DNA of 64,000 nucleotides, from NCBI GenBank assembly GCA_013397435.1, contig VZRG01001318.1, positions 142,649-206,648 of the forward strand. The letters are read 5' to 3'. Both the position numbers and the translations under genes were made by a program. The notes beneath the pieces are model-generated. The model worked only from the letters and a program-made list of their open reading frames with translations. It was not told where the DNA came from and ran no database searches. Below are positions 40,907-54,500 of this stretch, one piece after another. The stretch's first letter is position 1; every line of letters starts with the position of its first letter. Origin of the DNA: Erythrocercus mccallii. Lineage: Eukaryota; Chordata; Aves; Passeriformes; Dicruridae.

Positions 40907-43399
40907 GATTAGGAAATTATAGTTAATTAATTAGGAATTCAAATATATGTTCAAATACTCTTTTTTGTGACCTGTACTACGCACTTGCTGCCTTCCATGT
41001 AGGTTTATTAACCATTTTATAACTCAGATATTGGGCATTTATAGATTGCCCAAGCTTAATGCACCAAAATCCTGATTCAGAAAATCTCTAAGTAAACAGC
41101 TTCAAGCAAACTCTTATGTTAAACTACAGATTTGAAGAGTTCTTATAGATAACATTATTTTCTCACTTAGCTCTTTATGAAATCAAATCTTACTCTACAT
41201 ATCAAAGAATCTTCTGGGAGAACTACAGTAAATACCCATTTTTCACCTCACAGTGTTGGTTTCTGAATGAAAACTGAAAAAAAAGTTGAGATAATAGGCC
41301 AAAGCCTGTTGACACCTATAGTGTTGCGTAGAGAAGGACCAACAAGAAGAAACCCCAGTTGTATTTTAAACAGTTCTATGATTAAATATGCAAAGCAGAC
41401 ATTCTCATCAATTCAGTAATGAACAGCAAAATGGATGATAAGAGAGCATAGACATCAGCCTATTTTTCTATTACTCCAGCTTTTTTTTTTTTAACAGATA
41501 GGACAGACCAACTGATTAAAATCCCTTTAATTTCCTCTTCTTTTAATGTCAATTAAACTTCGCTAACATGAAGGGAACATAGAGAAAGGCACAAAGCAAC
41601 AATGCAATACTAATTACCTAGCAAGGGAACAAGATGATAATGATTAACCATGAAATTTTTTATCTAGAATAAAAGGATTTTGAACGAAGAATTTTGATTG
41701 GCCTCTGTGTGTTTAGCTTATTGATACAGACTGAGGGAGCCCTGCCCCAGCCACCCTGGGTGCAGAGATGCTGTTGTGGTATTGTTGCACAATTCTAGAT
41801 TTTTAACAAAACAGAATTCCTATTTTCTGGTTGGTTGTGCATTTGATCTGCATAATCACCCCATAGCTATGCAAAGCTCCGTGCTCTGAGCAGCTGACAG
41901 CAACATTTAATCCAAGGTCAGTGATTTCCTTTAATTATTTTAATTTTTTTTCCCAATCAGCCATACACTCTGCATGGTTCTCTGCCCTCCCTGCTGGAAC
42001 TGATGCATTTCCCCAGCTCACTTCAAACAAAATCTAAATACCCCAATACAGCCCTGGGCAAATACTCCTCAGAAAATGACCCAAACTGTCCAAAAGGTGC
42101 ACAGAAGCAGATGTGCATAGGAAGGGAGATGATTTCATCCAAACTGTTTTCCCATGGTTGTCCTTCCTGCCTTGTCTACCAGCACTCTCCCTTTACAGGT
42201 TGTCCAGCTGGGTTAGAGGAATGAGAGCCAGGCTGTGAAGGCTGTGGAGCTCAGGAAAAGGAAGAGGAACCCTCTAAGGTTTCCCTCTAAGATGCTCCTG
42301 AGTGTAGAGAAGCACTGGAGTGGCTGCTCCAGGCAGAATTTCTGCCTCTCGGACTCACAGATTTCTCCCTGGAGAGGCATTCTCCTCCCCCAGCAGCCAG
42401 GAGCCTCCCCAGAACAAGCTGCCAACATCCCACTCCCCTTCCCCATGGCTGTGCTTTGTACCCCCTCTGGCACTGGCAGGGTTCCTTCAGGGGAGGGCAC
42501 AGCAGATGGCACCTGCAGGGAGATAAATGCATTTCCCAGCTCTAGTACCTCCCTTTTGGGCTCCCATTTGGAGTCCCAAGCACAGGCAGAGATGGGTGCT
42601 GTGAGAAGCAGCTTCTCCCTTGTGCTGCACATGGAAATCACCAGGGCCCCTGTGGAGGGGCACCGTGCTGGGACAGGCAGAAGGACAGAGTTTTCTCTCT
42701 TGGAGTTCATTCAAACCAGGATACACTTATTATTTCCTCAACAGGAAGCCCTTTCCAGTTATCATTACAATAATGAATGTCTCCAGGGATACATAACTTC
42801 CTTTATAATAATTCACCCATGAAAAGGCAAGAAAAACACAGCAGAGAAAGCACTGAGCTCTTTTTTATTTTTGTTTCGGCCTCGGTGACTAGGAATTCAT
42901 TTCATGTTTTAGGAGTCATTAGGAGCCTAAAGACTGTGGCAGCTTTTAAAAAATTGGCCAATTAAAACTGAGTTGCAGTGACTTTACTGGTGAGGCTGAG
43001 TAAAGGTGGCCCTGCATGAGAATGAGCGAGTGCCCTGACAGCCTGAGCCATGCAAGAGGCAGAAGGAGACAAGCCAAGGTGCCCCTGCAGCCCCAGCTGG
43101 TGGGGCAGTGCCCCCAGGCTGCCCCAGTACCCCCACACTTCTCCAGCTGGCAGGATCCCAGCCCTGGAGGGTGTTTCAGCATCCACAGGGCAGCAAGAGC
43201 ACATTCAGCTAAGGCAGGGAGCTGAGGTGGCCTGATACCATCTTCCTTCTTTCTCCCAAATCCAAAGCCAGAGACAGAACAGCCATGGATATCATAAAAC
43301 AACTCAAAATCTCAATTTTCAGTGCTGCTACAGAGTCAGAGTGTTGACCAGGCAATGAACCTCCTGGGAGAAGCGAGCCCTGTCCCCAGGAGTCACATC

Positions 43400-43545
43400 C
43401 ACATGCCTTTAGAACACTTCCAGAGATGGATTCCTCCACATCCCTGGGCATCCTATTTCAGTGCCTGACCACCCTTTCAGGGAACAAAACTTTCCTAACA
43501 CTGGTCTGGAGGAAAAGGTCTGGTGTCAGGGCTTCCCTTTGTGCA
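43400..43545 (-). mobile_element. CR1 LINE fragment (antisense)
   Basis: The plus strand contains GAACACTTCCAGAGATGG, then CCTGGGCATCC, TTCAGTGCCTGACCACCCTT and AACTTTCCTAACA. These match, in order, the antisense of the CR1 3' UTR/ORF2 tail found across bird genomes. It is 5'- and 3'-truncated and moderately diverged. No open reading frame of the element survives. Confidence 0.82.
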
Positions 43546-46500
43546 AACACAGCCTCTGAGGTAAGAATTCATGTTGAACAGCTAAACTGTGTACAACAGC
43601 AGAAAGAATCCCTTACCAAAGTCTGGAATGAGAATTGAATGCTTACAGATGTAAAAGGATTTCCTTCAGAATCTATTCTTATAGGGTAACCACAAATTGG
43701 CTTCTTCCATATCCCATTGCCACACCAAATATTGTTCACAAGAGTAACTTCCTGCTTTGTTTACAATTCAGGGAGGAAAAAAAACCCACAAAGACTCAAC
43801 AAAATCAGCAGACTCCTTCTGGTGCATTGTAGACACAAACCTGTCCTGGGGAAACAACAACTCTCATCCTTCTGAAGTTGGCACAGCTATAGGTATTTGC
43901 ACTGATTTTCTCTATCAGATGGTTTATTTATGTTTTACATTAAAACATACTAGTCTTCCAACCCAGGAAACACAAGAATGAACACAGTTCTTATTTTCAA
44001 AGAAAGGTTTCCAAAATCAGCATCCCAGTTGTCATTTTGTGTGCTGTCTTTTTTTATTTCATAATTACACAGTAAAAATACTTCTCCTGGACTTAAATTA
44101 CCAGTTTTCAGACTCTCCAGTATGTAGAGCTAAAGAACATAATCTCTTATTAGTATGCAGACATGTCCAATGCTTTTAAGAGAAAGATCCCTCTCATAAA
44201 TTGAATTACGGCAAAATGTTTACCCAAAACAAACACATGGTATATTTTAGCTCTCAACATCCTTGTACTTACCTAAGGAAAACAATCCTTTTTAACGTCA
44301 GTAATAACCTCAATGCCTCACTGTGCAGTGACCTCATTTCTACCCAGTCAATACAATCAACATGAGATTCTGTGTGCAAGAATAATGCAAGGTGGGGAAG
44401 CATTTGAGCTCCAAATTTTGTATGCCAGGACAGCAATCCTCCAATTTGTTGGAAATAATTCTGTGCACAACTGTGTTTTCCTTCTCAGTACTCAAAAACT
44501 CTTATGGCACTTTCTTACACACACTTCATGCTCCTGGATATAAGACATGGAGAGTCACTGCCATCTCCAAAGTGCAGATAAAGCTACAGGCAAGAAAAAG
44601 TGCTGGGAAAAAGGAAGCCTTTCCACAGCCACAGTGCCAAAGCTGGCTAGTAACTAATAGCTACAGACTCTTGCAGAGGAGTGTATTTTTAAGTTTCCCT
44701 CATATGCTGCATTACAAAAGAAATGTTTTTTTGCTTATGTCAGTGATAAGGAAATCCCGGCCTGGTGGTACTCCCCGGGTGAGGAAGAGCCCCAGCTTTT
44801 GTGGGACTGACACAATATTGCTGAATGATTTTAGGCTACTTTGAAGAGGAGCCAGGCTGACTTAAATGTGTGCAGAAAATAAAACAAAAGTTAGCAGTTG
44901 AGGACTGATGGCATCTGTAGGCCACCAAGGATTTTAGATCTCTTTGGTTTACACACATCACCATTTTTGTAAAGTGATCTTTAGAGTTTTCAAGAGCAAA
45001 AGAACCTCTTCCAACAGACTGGAAAGCCTTTGTGCATTCTGGAATCTGAATGCATGGTGAAGAGCAAGGAGCTAGATGGAAACAGCAAGGAGAAATTAAG
45101 GGATCTCACTCTTTTCTCACTGTAGAAACAAGTTCTATCACACACAGCTCTTCCCAGTTCCCTGCTGCTCTGTGTTGTCTTCCTCCGAGCTGGCAGCCCT
45201 AGACCAGACTCGTGGCTTGTCCAGAGAAGTTCCCATCTCCCCTCACAAGAATTCCCCCAACACAAAGGGTCATGTGGAACATTCATCCCCATCAGTGAAA
45301 CTCCACTGACTTCAGATGTTTGGAGAAATTTGCTCACACAACAGCTTCACACCCAAGATCAAGGTAACTATAAATAGACTGCCTGGGTGTCCTGATTAAT
45401 GGTAGGCACCATCTGATCTTAATTAAGAGTGAATCTGTTAGGTCTGTGTAAGGTTTACCTCCTTCCCTGGGTTTGACATATGCACCATATGGTTCATTTT
45501 CCAACTGGGACACCTGCTCTATAAACCCACAGCAGTTCTCCCAGGTGAAATCCTGTGTTCACAATTCTCAGATATAACACAGCTAAATTACTTACATGAT
45601 CAAACACTGGATATGGAGAAAGCTTCCCATTTATTTTTAGGTATGCATGACCTATTTTATCAATTTCACATTACCTTTTTCAGCAGGCATTTGGACCTGT
45701 TAGCTTGCTCACCCATGTCCACAGACAGAGAAGAAGCTTACCCATTCTCCTCCTTTCTAAATACTAAAACACAGCTAGACAAGCTCAGAATTGAATTGTC
45801 TTTATACACTTCTCTGTTGCAAATTCTCATTACTGTTTAGATGGAAAGAGGTTTATTAATCATGCCTGGCATTTTTCTTTCTGCATACAGGGACTAATCT
45901 CTATCCATTGGATTTACAGTACTGAAACCAAATGGCTGAAGTTAGATTTCTAGATTTCTAAATCACTCCTCCTCTCACTTACCAAATAAATCACATCTGT
46001 GCGGTGTGAACACACTGTATGTTTCTTTAGTAACTGAACTTGCTTAAAAGAACAAATTCTTTCCAAAGGGATCCAAATTCCTGAAGTAGCTGTCCAGTGA
46101 TCTAAAATGACACTACTATCCCAAACATGTGTCAAGGCTGACATTTGGTTAGTGCTGCTCAGTGTTTGAAATTTGAAATGTTAACACAATTTCTGAACTT
46201 GAAAAAGTTTACAAAATGCCAAAACCCTCTTACCATCCCCCTGTTAAAATTGTGCATTTCTCTATAGATACATATATGAAAGAATGAACCCTTTATCATA
46301 TTTCAACATTGTGAATTCTATACATTGGAAGGGGAAATGGGAACATTGCTCCCACCCCTTCACATAAGGTGAAATGTTAAGCCTTGAAGTGAATTTGTCA
46401 AACAGGTTGGAAGGGGTCAGAACTTGGCTATTATATAGATATTTAGAACACTTAAGGACCTCCTATCTCAGGTGACAGAGACAAATCATCAGTCCAGCCC

Positions 46501-47630
46501 CCTCCCCTGCCCAGCATGGAAGCAGAGAGGCTGCAGCCAGCATTTGCCAGCTGAACCGTGTTATTTTGCATTACTGAGGGGTTTTGTGTTCAAATGATAA
46601 ACTGTGCTCAGTGACATTTTCTGTCACGGTCTTCTGCACTAAACTGAGCTCTGAAGAAATCAGCTCAGCAGTACCATTTGGGAGAGGAAAGTTGTACAGA
46701 GAGAGAAGACACAAATTGCAGCTGAAAACCTTTTATCTCTAAGTACCTGTCTGTGTCTGCAAAGCTGCAGAAAAGTTGACCAAGAGCTGCTGGAATTCTC
46801 CCAGCAGCTGCCTCAAAAGAGGAGGAGCCAGGGTGTGCATCACCTATAAACCACAGAGTTATTAGGTGAGGGAGGACTAAGAGAGAAGGAAAAATATTTA
46901 GTTCTCCCCCTTGGACCAACTTCCTTCACTACCTGTATTTTTATCACGTGTGCTTTTCTAACCATCTTTCAGTGATATTCCTTAATTACACACTAATGAA
47001 ATACGCTTAAAGTCAGTCAAAAATCTGCAAAGCAAATAGACTGTGTGCAGCACACGGGGTGAAGGGAATCAGCTCAGCTCACACTGCTCAAACACAAAAA
47101 CAGCCATTTCCAAGAGCTCTACCACTTCCAGGCTGCAGCACAGCAAGGTTTTCGAGTTAAATCATTGCATAATATGATGGTAATGAGTTTCTCAGCAATC
47201 ATTATGTCTTTGTCAGATGGTAATAAAATGGAGTATTTGTCTCTGCTTTTGGTGCACTCGGAGAATATGCAGATATGCCAGTCCTCATTATATCTTGATA
47301 GAAACAAAATCCATTAGCCCAGGTGCTATACATTTTAATGAGAGAGACATGTAGAAACAAACCCAGGTCAATTATAATAAAATGGTTACACATAGCTGAA
47401 ACTGATAAAAATCTAAATAGGTCCATATCAATGCACTGCTTCAGAGATGCGTGCTGTTGATCTACTCATGGTAGGAAGGTACAGTGAGCTTTCAACTCAG
47501 TGACTCCACATAATTGGTAGGTGAGAAATGATGTTTTCATGATAGGTGCTGCTTTTCAAGTGTGTATGAATGTATCATGAAAGATTATTCCTTTGGGAAA
47601 AATACTTTTAAACTTTTTTTTTCCTCACAG
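43546..47630. other. Intergenic sequence, no gene recognised
   Basis: No gene, RNA or repeat was recognised. The longest frame (44392-44844 plus, 150 codons) has no recognisable domain. Confidence 0.65.
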
Positions 47631-50600
47631 GCAGAAAGGAGACGCTTATGAGAAAAAGACAAATATTATTCTGCTGATAAGTTATAATGGAAACAGCTTG
47701 CAGTTTTATACACACCACTGATCCTTAAAGGTAAGAGTTGTGACTGAAATCACAGTTTCCATTTTCAGGACTAGAGCAGTGATACCCAGACATTGATATC
47801 TTTACTCTTTCCAACTGCACTTCAAATAATTTAGCAAGTGGCCATATTTGGCCCATTGCTTCAAACCACCCCACCAAGCCAAGCTTGCCCCGGGCTTGTT
47901 CTTCCCAAGCTAGACTTGGAAAAGAGTGGAGGGTGGTGATTTTAGTTAAACACAGGTGTGCTCACCCCAGGCAGGGAGGATACAGGACAAGAATTTCCAA
48001 ATTGGCATCAGCTCATTCATGGCACTGGCCATGTGGTCAAGAAGCCCAAATTTCCACTTTCAAGAAGAGATTCAGCCCTCGGCAGAGAGCGCTGGCATCA
48101 GCCTGAGCCTTGCCTGGCCACTGTCACAGCTCTGGCTCAGCCCTGCAGAGCTGGGAGGGTAAATCCCTCCAGGGTGAGCAGTGGTGTGCCTGAGGTTTCC
48201 CTCCTGAGCAGCAATCAGAATGTGTTTTGCCCTGAAAAGACCACTTGAAAGGGTGAAATGATGCCTGATTTTTCTTTTTCTGTGAGTTACATCCTGAAAG
48301 GAAACACAAGCTCTGCTGTGAGGCTGCTCCAAATGAGCTCCAGATGAAATCTCCAACTGGCCCAAATTCCCACTGACTTCACTGGATGCTTTGAACAGGC
48401 ACAAAGGAGAGTCTGATAGCTCTAAGCTGGAAAACATATTCACATATGGCTGCCCCATTTGTTCCTAACTCACTGAGAGCAATGGCATTGCTTCCATGTT
48501 ATACGTGTGCGAGCAATTTTCCAGATTACAGCCATAAAGAACTAGACAAAAATAGTTGTAGAGCCTCATATCTTTGAAAGTTGTCTGTAGTACATGATTC
48601 ACATAATTCTTCCCTCCATTTATCCATTTATGTATTTCCTTTACCTGCTTTAATCCTTCTTTGTTCATTTTTGCCTAAAGAAAAGTTGCTTTAAATTTGT
48701 ATTTTCAGCTTTTTACTGATTATGCTTCGGAGACACAATGTTAAAAGAAAAATTTGCTCTTTCCATCTAGACTATAAATCTGTGCCTGATACCAAATGAC
48801 ACCAGATTTATTTCTGCCATTTGTGAAGCACCTAAATATACCCCCTTTCCTTGTAGACATGATGCAGTTTACTAAGAGGGCCTCCAGGTTTCTCCAGGCA
48901 CATCATGTACTATTCCCATAAAGGATAATGATGGGATAAAGAATTGCAATCAGATGTATATATTTATTTGGAAATTGGTTATTTATATTTCAAATTCATA
49001 TTAAATAAAAATATTTTTTAAGTAATAAAAATTCTTTTTTGCATAAGGGAATTTGTTAAACAGGGATTAAAAATGTCATTTTTCAAAGTGCCTACAAATA
49101 ACAGTTTCAAGGAGGCATGTTTGTTTCCTGACTTAGAAGGATTCTTGTTTTCTACACAGGGACAACACAGCTATTAAATCTCAGTCGTGTCAAACATTAA
49201 TATGTTGCCATAGGTAGCCAGATTCTTGGCATAATATGAACATGAAAAGAATTATTGTGAAAGAGTTCATGTTCTCTACAGCAGAGAGAGCTGCAGGTGA
49301 GAAAAAAGTGACACCATGTTTGCTGCTTATGTGTTCTGTCAAATTAACAAGAGATCGACTGTGGATGGGCTAATGCCTATTAATACTGGTTTCCAATTTA
49401 AAATGAAATTTGGGGTTTTGAATGCCACTGCCTGAGACTAGATCATGTCATCACATAAAACCTGGCAGCCTCTCTGGAGCTGCTCTGCAGGGGCAACCTT
49501 AGTGCAGAATTGAAAAAATCATTTCTAGACTTCAGCAATCAGGAAATAGCCTTACAGATTTACTCAATGCTTTATTTTCTCCAGTCAACCCATATATAAA
49601 TTACAAGGGCCTCTTGTCTTTTTCACTATTATTATTTATTTTAAAAGAGCTTATTTTGAAGTTATCAAGAATCCATACACACTTATTCACCAGTGTAATT
49701 GCCTGGAAACTTCTCAGCCTTTCTGGTGTGACATTTTTCACCTTGAAAGGGACATTTGCATTGAGAGTTGAAAACAATTTTAAAACTCAAGGCTGAGAAC
49801 ACCTGGGATTGCTATTACTCATCTTTACCAAGCACTGACAGTTTTAAACCTCCTGAGCACTGAGATAGCTCTGCAATTTCCTGGGGGAGTCAACTATTGT
49901 GCTACACCATTGTTTTCCTGTGATAGCACTTTCAAATCATTAGCCCACACAATTCCACACATATCTGTAAACAGGTATGATTTATAGCTCATAGGATGGA
50001 AAATCAGACTTAAAATATTACATTAAAAAAAATGTACTAAAAAGCCCCTCTGGATTTCTGAGGAAAATGCCTCATCACTTAACTGTTTATTTTGGGACGG
50101 CTCAGATGAATACAAACCCCATTGTAGTGGGCAGCATGTAAATAAAGAAAATGACAGTTCTTTCACAAAAAAATTAAGCTCTACACATAAAAATATCTAT
50201 TTGAGACATCACAAGGGATTGATAATTCAAAAATCAAAATATAATTGTTATTGTTGTAAAAAGGAAATTGGATCCACAACATTTTCTTTTTTCTCCTTAA
50301 AGAAAAATAAATGGGAATAATATGCTGCATAACATTTCAAGTAAAAGTATATTACAAACAAATTGAAATTTAAATAAACTCCCAATAGCCACCAAGGATG
50401 GACCCACATGTGATTTGGGATGATCTTTTCCAAATTTTGCAAAAGGGCAACAGGTTTGGGATGCAAAACTGAGTAAGAGGGAAATCAGGCACAGACATTG
50501 GAGAGTAAAATTTGTTTTAAGGGGCCCAGTGTCACTTCTAATAAAATGGACTAGAGCAAATCAAGAAGAAACTTGAGATTTTGGTACCTAAAACCCACAA

Positions 50601-51054
50601 GTTCTCTAGGAGCCACAGAGCAAACACAAAACAGAGATGACAAGAGGTATCTCTGAAGGACTAACTAAACTCAACACTCCCTAAATCTGCCAATATTTAC
50701 TTAGGAGGTGTTTGAAGGCCATTTAGATCTCAGTTAATTTAATTAGATTATTATAACCCATCCTACTTAAATTCTCCTTCACCTTTAGACCATCACCTCC
50801 ATCCCTGCAGGTGGGAGGCAGAGAAGCCTGGGCAGGGTTTCCATTGGAATTAACAGCCAGGACTAAGAAGGTGTGAAACATCACAACTGCCCCCATTTCT
50901 TTCATTTTTATCCATTTATACCCCCATAGAGTGTGGGAAGTGAATGCTGCCTTGTTCACTTAGTGCTGCACTCAGGATGTGCAAAGAGTCATCATTTTCT
51001 GGGTGAATCTTTTCAAATTCTTTGTTAAATGCATCTCTGTCCAAAAATCTCTTC

Positions 51055-51076
51055 TTTTTTTTTTTTTTTTTTTTTT
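51055..51076. repeat. T22 homopolymer tract
   Basis: Twenty-two consecutive T lie between CTTC and ACCTC. This is the longest homopolymer in the window. No retroposed coding sequence was recognised next to it. Confidence 0.97.
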
Positions 51077-51494
51077 ACCTCATGTAAATTCATACCCTCA
51101 AAATAACTCACGACCTTTAATTACAGTGATCTGCTCCCCCATCACTGTAGAAGGGTCACAGTTATTTTAATTGGGCAGCCCCAAAGCGTAAGGCTCCTTT
51201 AAATACCACCTGCAGGTCAGCTGAAAATAAAAGTCAATACTAGCAGAGTAAAAAACCCCAACTGTTTTGGGGAGGGTTTTACCATTTTAAAAATAAGCAT
51301 AAGGCTTGGTATTAATTTGACAAGAAATGGAATGCTTGTAAAATTGGGAACATCCCAGCAGAATCTCATCAGAAAGTTGCAGTTAACTATTTGTCTGGTT
51401 GAACCGAAAAAAGAAATAAAAATAAAATTGGATTTTTACTATTTTTAAAGTTTGAAGGTAAAATTTTCCATACAAAATGCATTGAATTTTTAAA

Positions 51495-51515
51495 AAATGA
51501 AAATTATTTTCATTT
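51495..51515. repeat. Perfect 9-bp inverted repeat with 3-nt loop
   Basis: AAATGAAAA and TTTTCATTT flank TTA, inside a strongly AT-rich 130-bp block (about 51415-51550). Confidence 0.9.
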
Positions 51516-54500
51516 GAAGATACTTTAAAAAGATATTTAAAATGATATTGTTTTCTGAAAGCAAAATTTCTGAGATCTAAACTCTTCTGGGAGAATACTT
51601 ATATTTGAGAGATGGGTGGCAAGAAACTAACCCTTGGTCTGGTCTGCTGATAACAGTGCCCTTGCCCACAGATTAATTTGTCTAAATAACAGGAAGACAG
51701 GACTTGATAGGACTTGATCTGCCAAACCTCCATCAGTCTTTTTCCTATTTAGCCCACATAACGCAGCAGAATAAAATAATATACCCCTCTGCTGCTGTAA
51801 TCAAAGTGATTCTGTTTCAGATCAAAAACATTTATTTACTGCATGGATTAAAGGATTAAATTGCATAGGAATGCTCTGCCCAATATTTTGTGCTTGTGCT
51901 GGAATCCAGCTGCCTTTAATCTCCCTATCATTGACACAGGATATTGATAAAATGGTTTTCCCATTATGGCTTGTTATTTTATGATGTATACAGAATTAAA
52001 GTAACAAAAATAAGATCCCTGAGTCATTTTCTGGGATGCAGTGAACTCCTGAGCCAGGTTTGCACCTACAGGGCCACGTGGCAGGGCCACCTCCATCCTG
52101 AAAGCACAAATTTCCCTTTTGTTCCAGCATCCCTGGTGAGCCCTGCCCTTGCCCAGGCTGAGGGAGGGTGGCAGCTCGGGCAGTGACAAGGGGACATTGT
52201 GTGACACCGCTCTGAGTCTGGAGGGGCTCGGGGACCTCGCCCTCGGGGCTCTGCTTCAGGCACCAGGGGGGTTCAGCCCAGGGAAAAACAGCCAGAATCA
52301 CTGCTGAAAGGGCAAAGAGCCAATGGCAAACACACTGGGCCATAACTAAACAGCTGAAACATCTAAACCTCAAATATCCTCCTCCCCAGGCCAGTGTCTC
52401 TGCTCCAAGACACACTGCCTGTAATCTACTGCAAAAGGCACATCGCTGGCCACACTAAAGCACTAAAGGTGTGTTCTGCTTCCTGTGCCTCCAAGGCAAG
52501 CTAAGTATTTGAAATGTACGCAAAAAAAAGGGAAAAGATTAGGGATATCCATTCATAGGCAAGAAGAATTGATTTTACTTTGACTATTGACTGACTACAA
52601 AATAAATTGTGCTGCTTGATGGCAAGAATCCACTGCATGACTCTTGCTCTTCTTTCATAAACAGAAACACAGTTCACAACTGAAAAAAACCCATGACTGA
52701 CATTGGTGTCAGCACCAGTTCCCAAAGATGCACTTTTCCCCTCAGGTCTATTGTTGCAAGCCCTCTGCAAATTCAGGCAGAATCACTGCATCAGGTTATA
52801 TCTATCACACAGGGAGAGTTGCCCTGAGAAAATATAGATAAAATTCCCTCTTTTTTCTTCTCCTCTAATAACAGGAGGTATCGTCCACGTATCCCAATAA
52901 GTTTCCGGTTCTTAGCAGCTTTGCTTCAAGAATTGTTGACTTGGTAAGCAAATAGGGTAAGCTAATTTAGTGTTACTGCCTAATGATCACAAAAGAGGAA
53001 AATAAATTAAAAAGTGCCACTCTTTGACTAATCTTTTTCTATTTTACAGGGCACATGTTGGTGTGTTGCTACTGTTGTTTAAGATTATGATGCCTTTAAG
53101 GTTTATTTTGTATCTTCAGGCTTCTGCTGTTTTATGATTAAATGCATGGAAGCAAGTGGAATAATAATTATGTAATTTATGTTTATACACTTCCTCCCAC
53201 TGGCAGGTTGCCTCTTGACTGAAATTGTATTATTTGATTCATGAACAGCTACCTGTTAAAGATGACGGGGACAGATACTGCAAATCCCTAAGAGCAGTCA
53301 TGAAAAAATATTTCAGCTACACCACTGATGTCAGGTCCATTTGCACATTTTTATCACTGATTCATGTTCTGTAATCTACTGCTTCAGCTGAGAGCATTTA
53401 TCCCTGCTACTTCTGAATAACATTAAAAGCATAGAGAGAGGTGAATCACACAACTCTAAGTGTGCAGTTCTTACCATTGATTCAGGCAAAATAGGAATAT
53501 AATTGTTAACCGAATTTGCAAATACAGAGAGGAAAAATTTTGCAGCTAAGGCAATTAACACCTGTTTGTGTTTTCTTGCTCTCTAGGAAAAGTGGAATAC
53601 CTCAAAAGTGCCAAACACAGATAAATTCATGGGAACAATTCTGCTAAAGGTAAAAGGAGTAACATTTCTTTTCTGTGTGCATCCAGCTCCAGAATGATGA
53701 AATAATCATAGCTGAATTATTTACACAGCAGGGACACTTAAAGACATGGTCCTGCATTGGGCCTCTCATTGTGCCAAGCTTTATTCAAGCTTTTCCTTTA
53801 AGAAAAATGTACAAGAATAGCAGGGAAATCAGAAGGAGGAAGGAGTGAAATAACTCAACCAACATGACAAAGTGAATCAATGAGAAACAGAAAACAGATC
53901 TGGGCATTTTCCAGCCTGTGCCATGGCTGGCAGATGCCAGAGTTCTCTCACATCCTCAGATGTAGGAACTGCAAACTAAGTTTAAAACCATTCAGCTTCA
54001 TTCCTCCAAGAATGAACTGCAGTCAGTGAAAAATTCCAATTCTGCATCTACATTTAGGTCTGTGTAAATAATAGTGAGGTTTTTTAACATTGTGATCTGA
54101 CAAAGATACTCTGTTCTTTAGAAAATTCAAGACTATTCTTTCAACATTTGAAAGTAAGAGAAATACTGAGAAGCTAAAGGCAGTATTTTTCACTGTACTT
54201 AAGTGTTTTGTCTTGTTGTAATCTGGAATGAGGGATTATGCCATTAATTCTGAGTATGTTGCTCTTAACAAAACCCCTGAAATCTATGGCTCTGATATTT
54301 TACAAAGACAGGACTAAAACTTGGTGAAAATCCTCTTCTCAAGCATTGCTTATTGCATGCTGCAATAAATACCAAGAGCTACACAGCCAAACCAAGTATC
54401 CAGTCTTATTCAGAAACAGCCTAAAAAGATACAAAATGGTTTCTAAAATAAAACCTCCTATTAAGAAGGAGGGGGGTTAGACACTAAATTGAGTAACACT

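Larger units (their letters stand above)
37711..43399. other. Intergenic sequence, no gene recognised
   Basis: The left 400 bp is GC-rich and CpG-poor, with many overlapping short frames. The centre (40.6-41.7 kb) is AT-rich with the 18-bp palindrome. A second GC-rich patch spans about 42.2-43.25 kb. Confidence 0.65.

Noticed and set aside
42213..42822. Overlapping open frames of 195 codons (plus) and 165 codons (minus).
   Set aside because: They lie in a GC-rich, stop-poor patch, overlap on both strands, have no recognisable domain and show low-complexity Pro/Ser/Gly/Ala composition.
44392..44844. 150-codon plus-strand open frame.
   Set aside because: No motif or domain is visible, a second frame overlaps it, and there is no sign of splice sites or promoter context.
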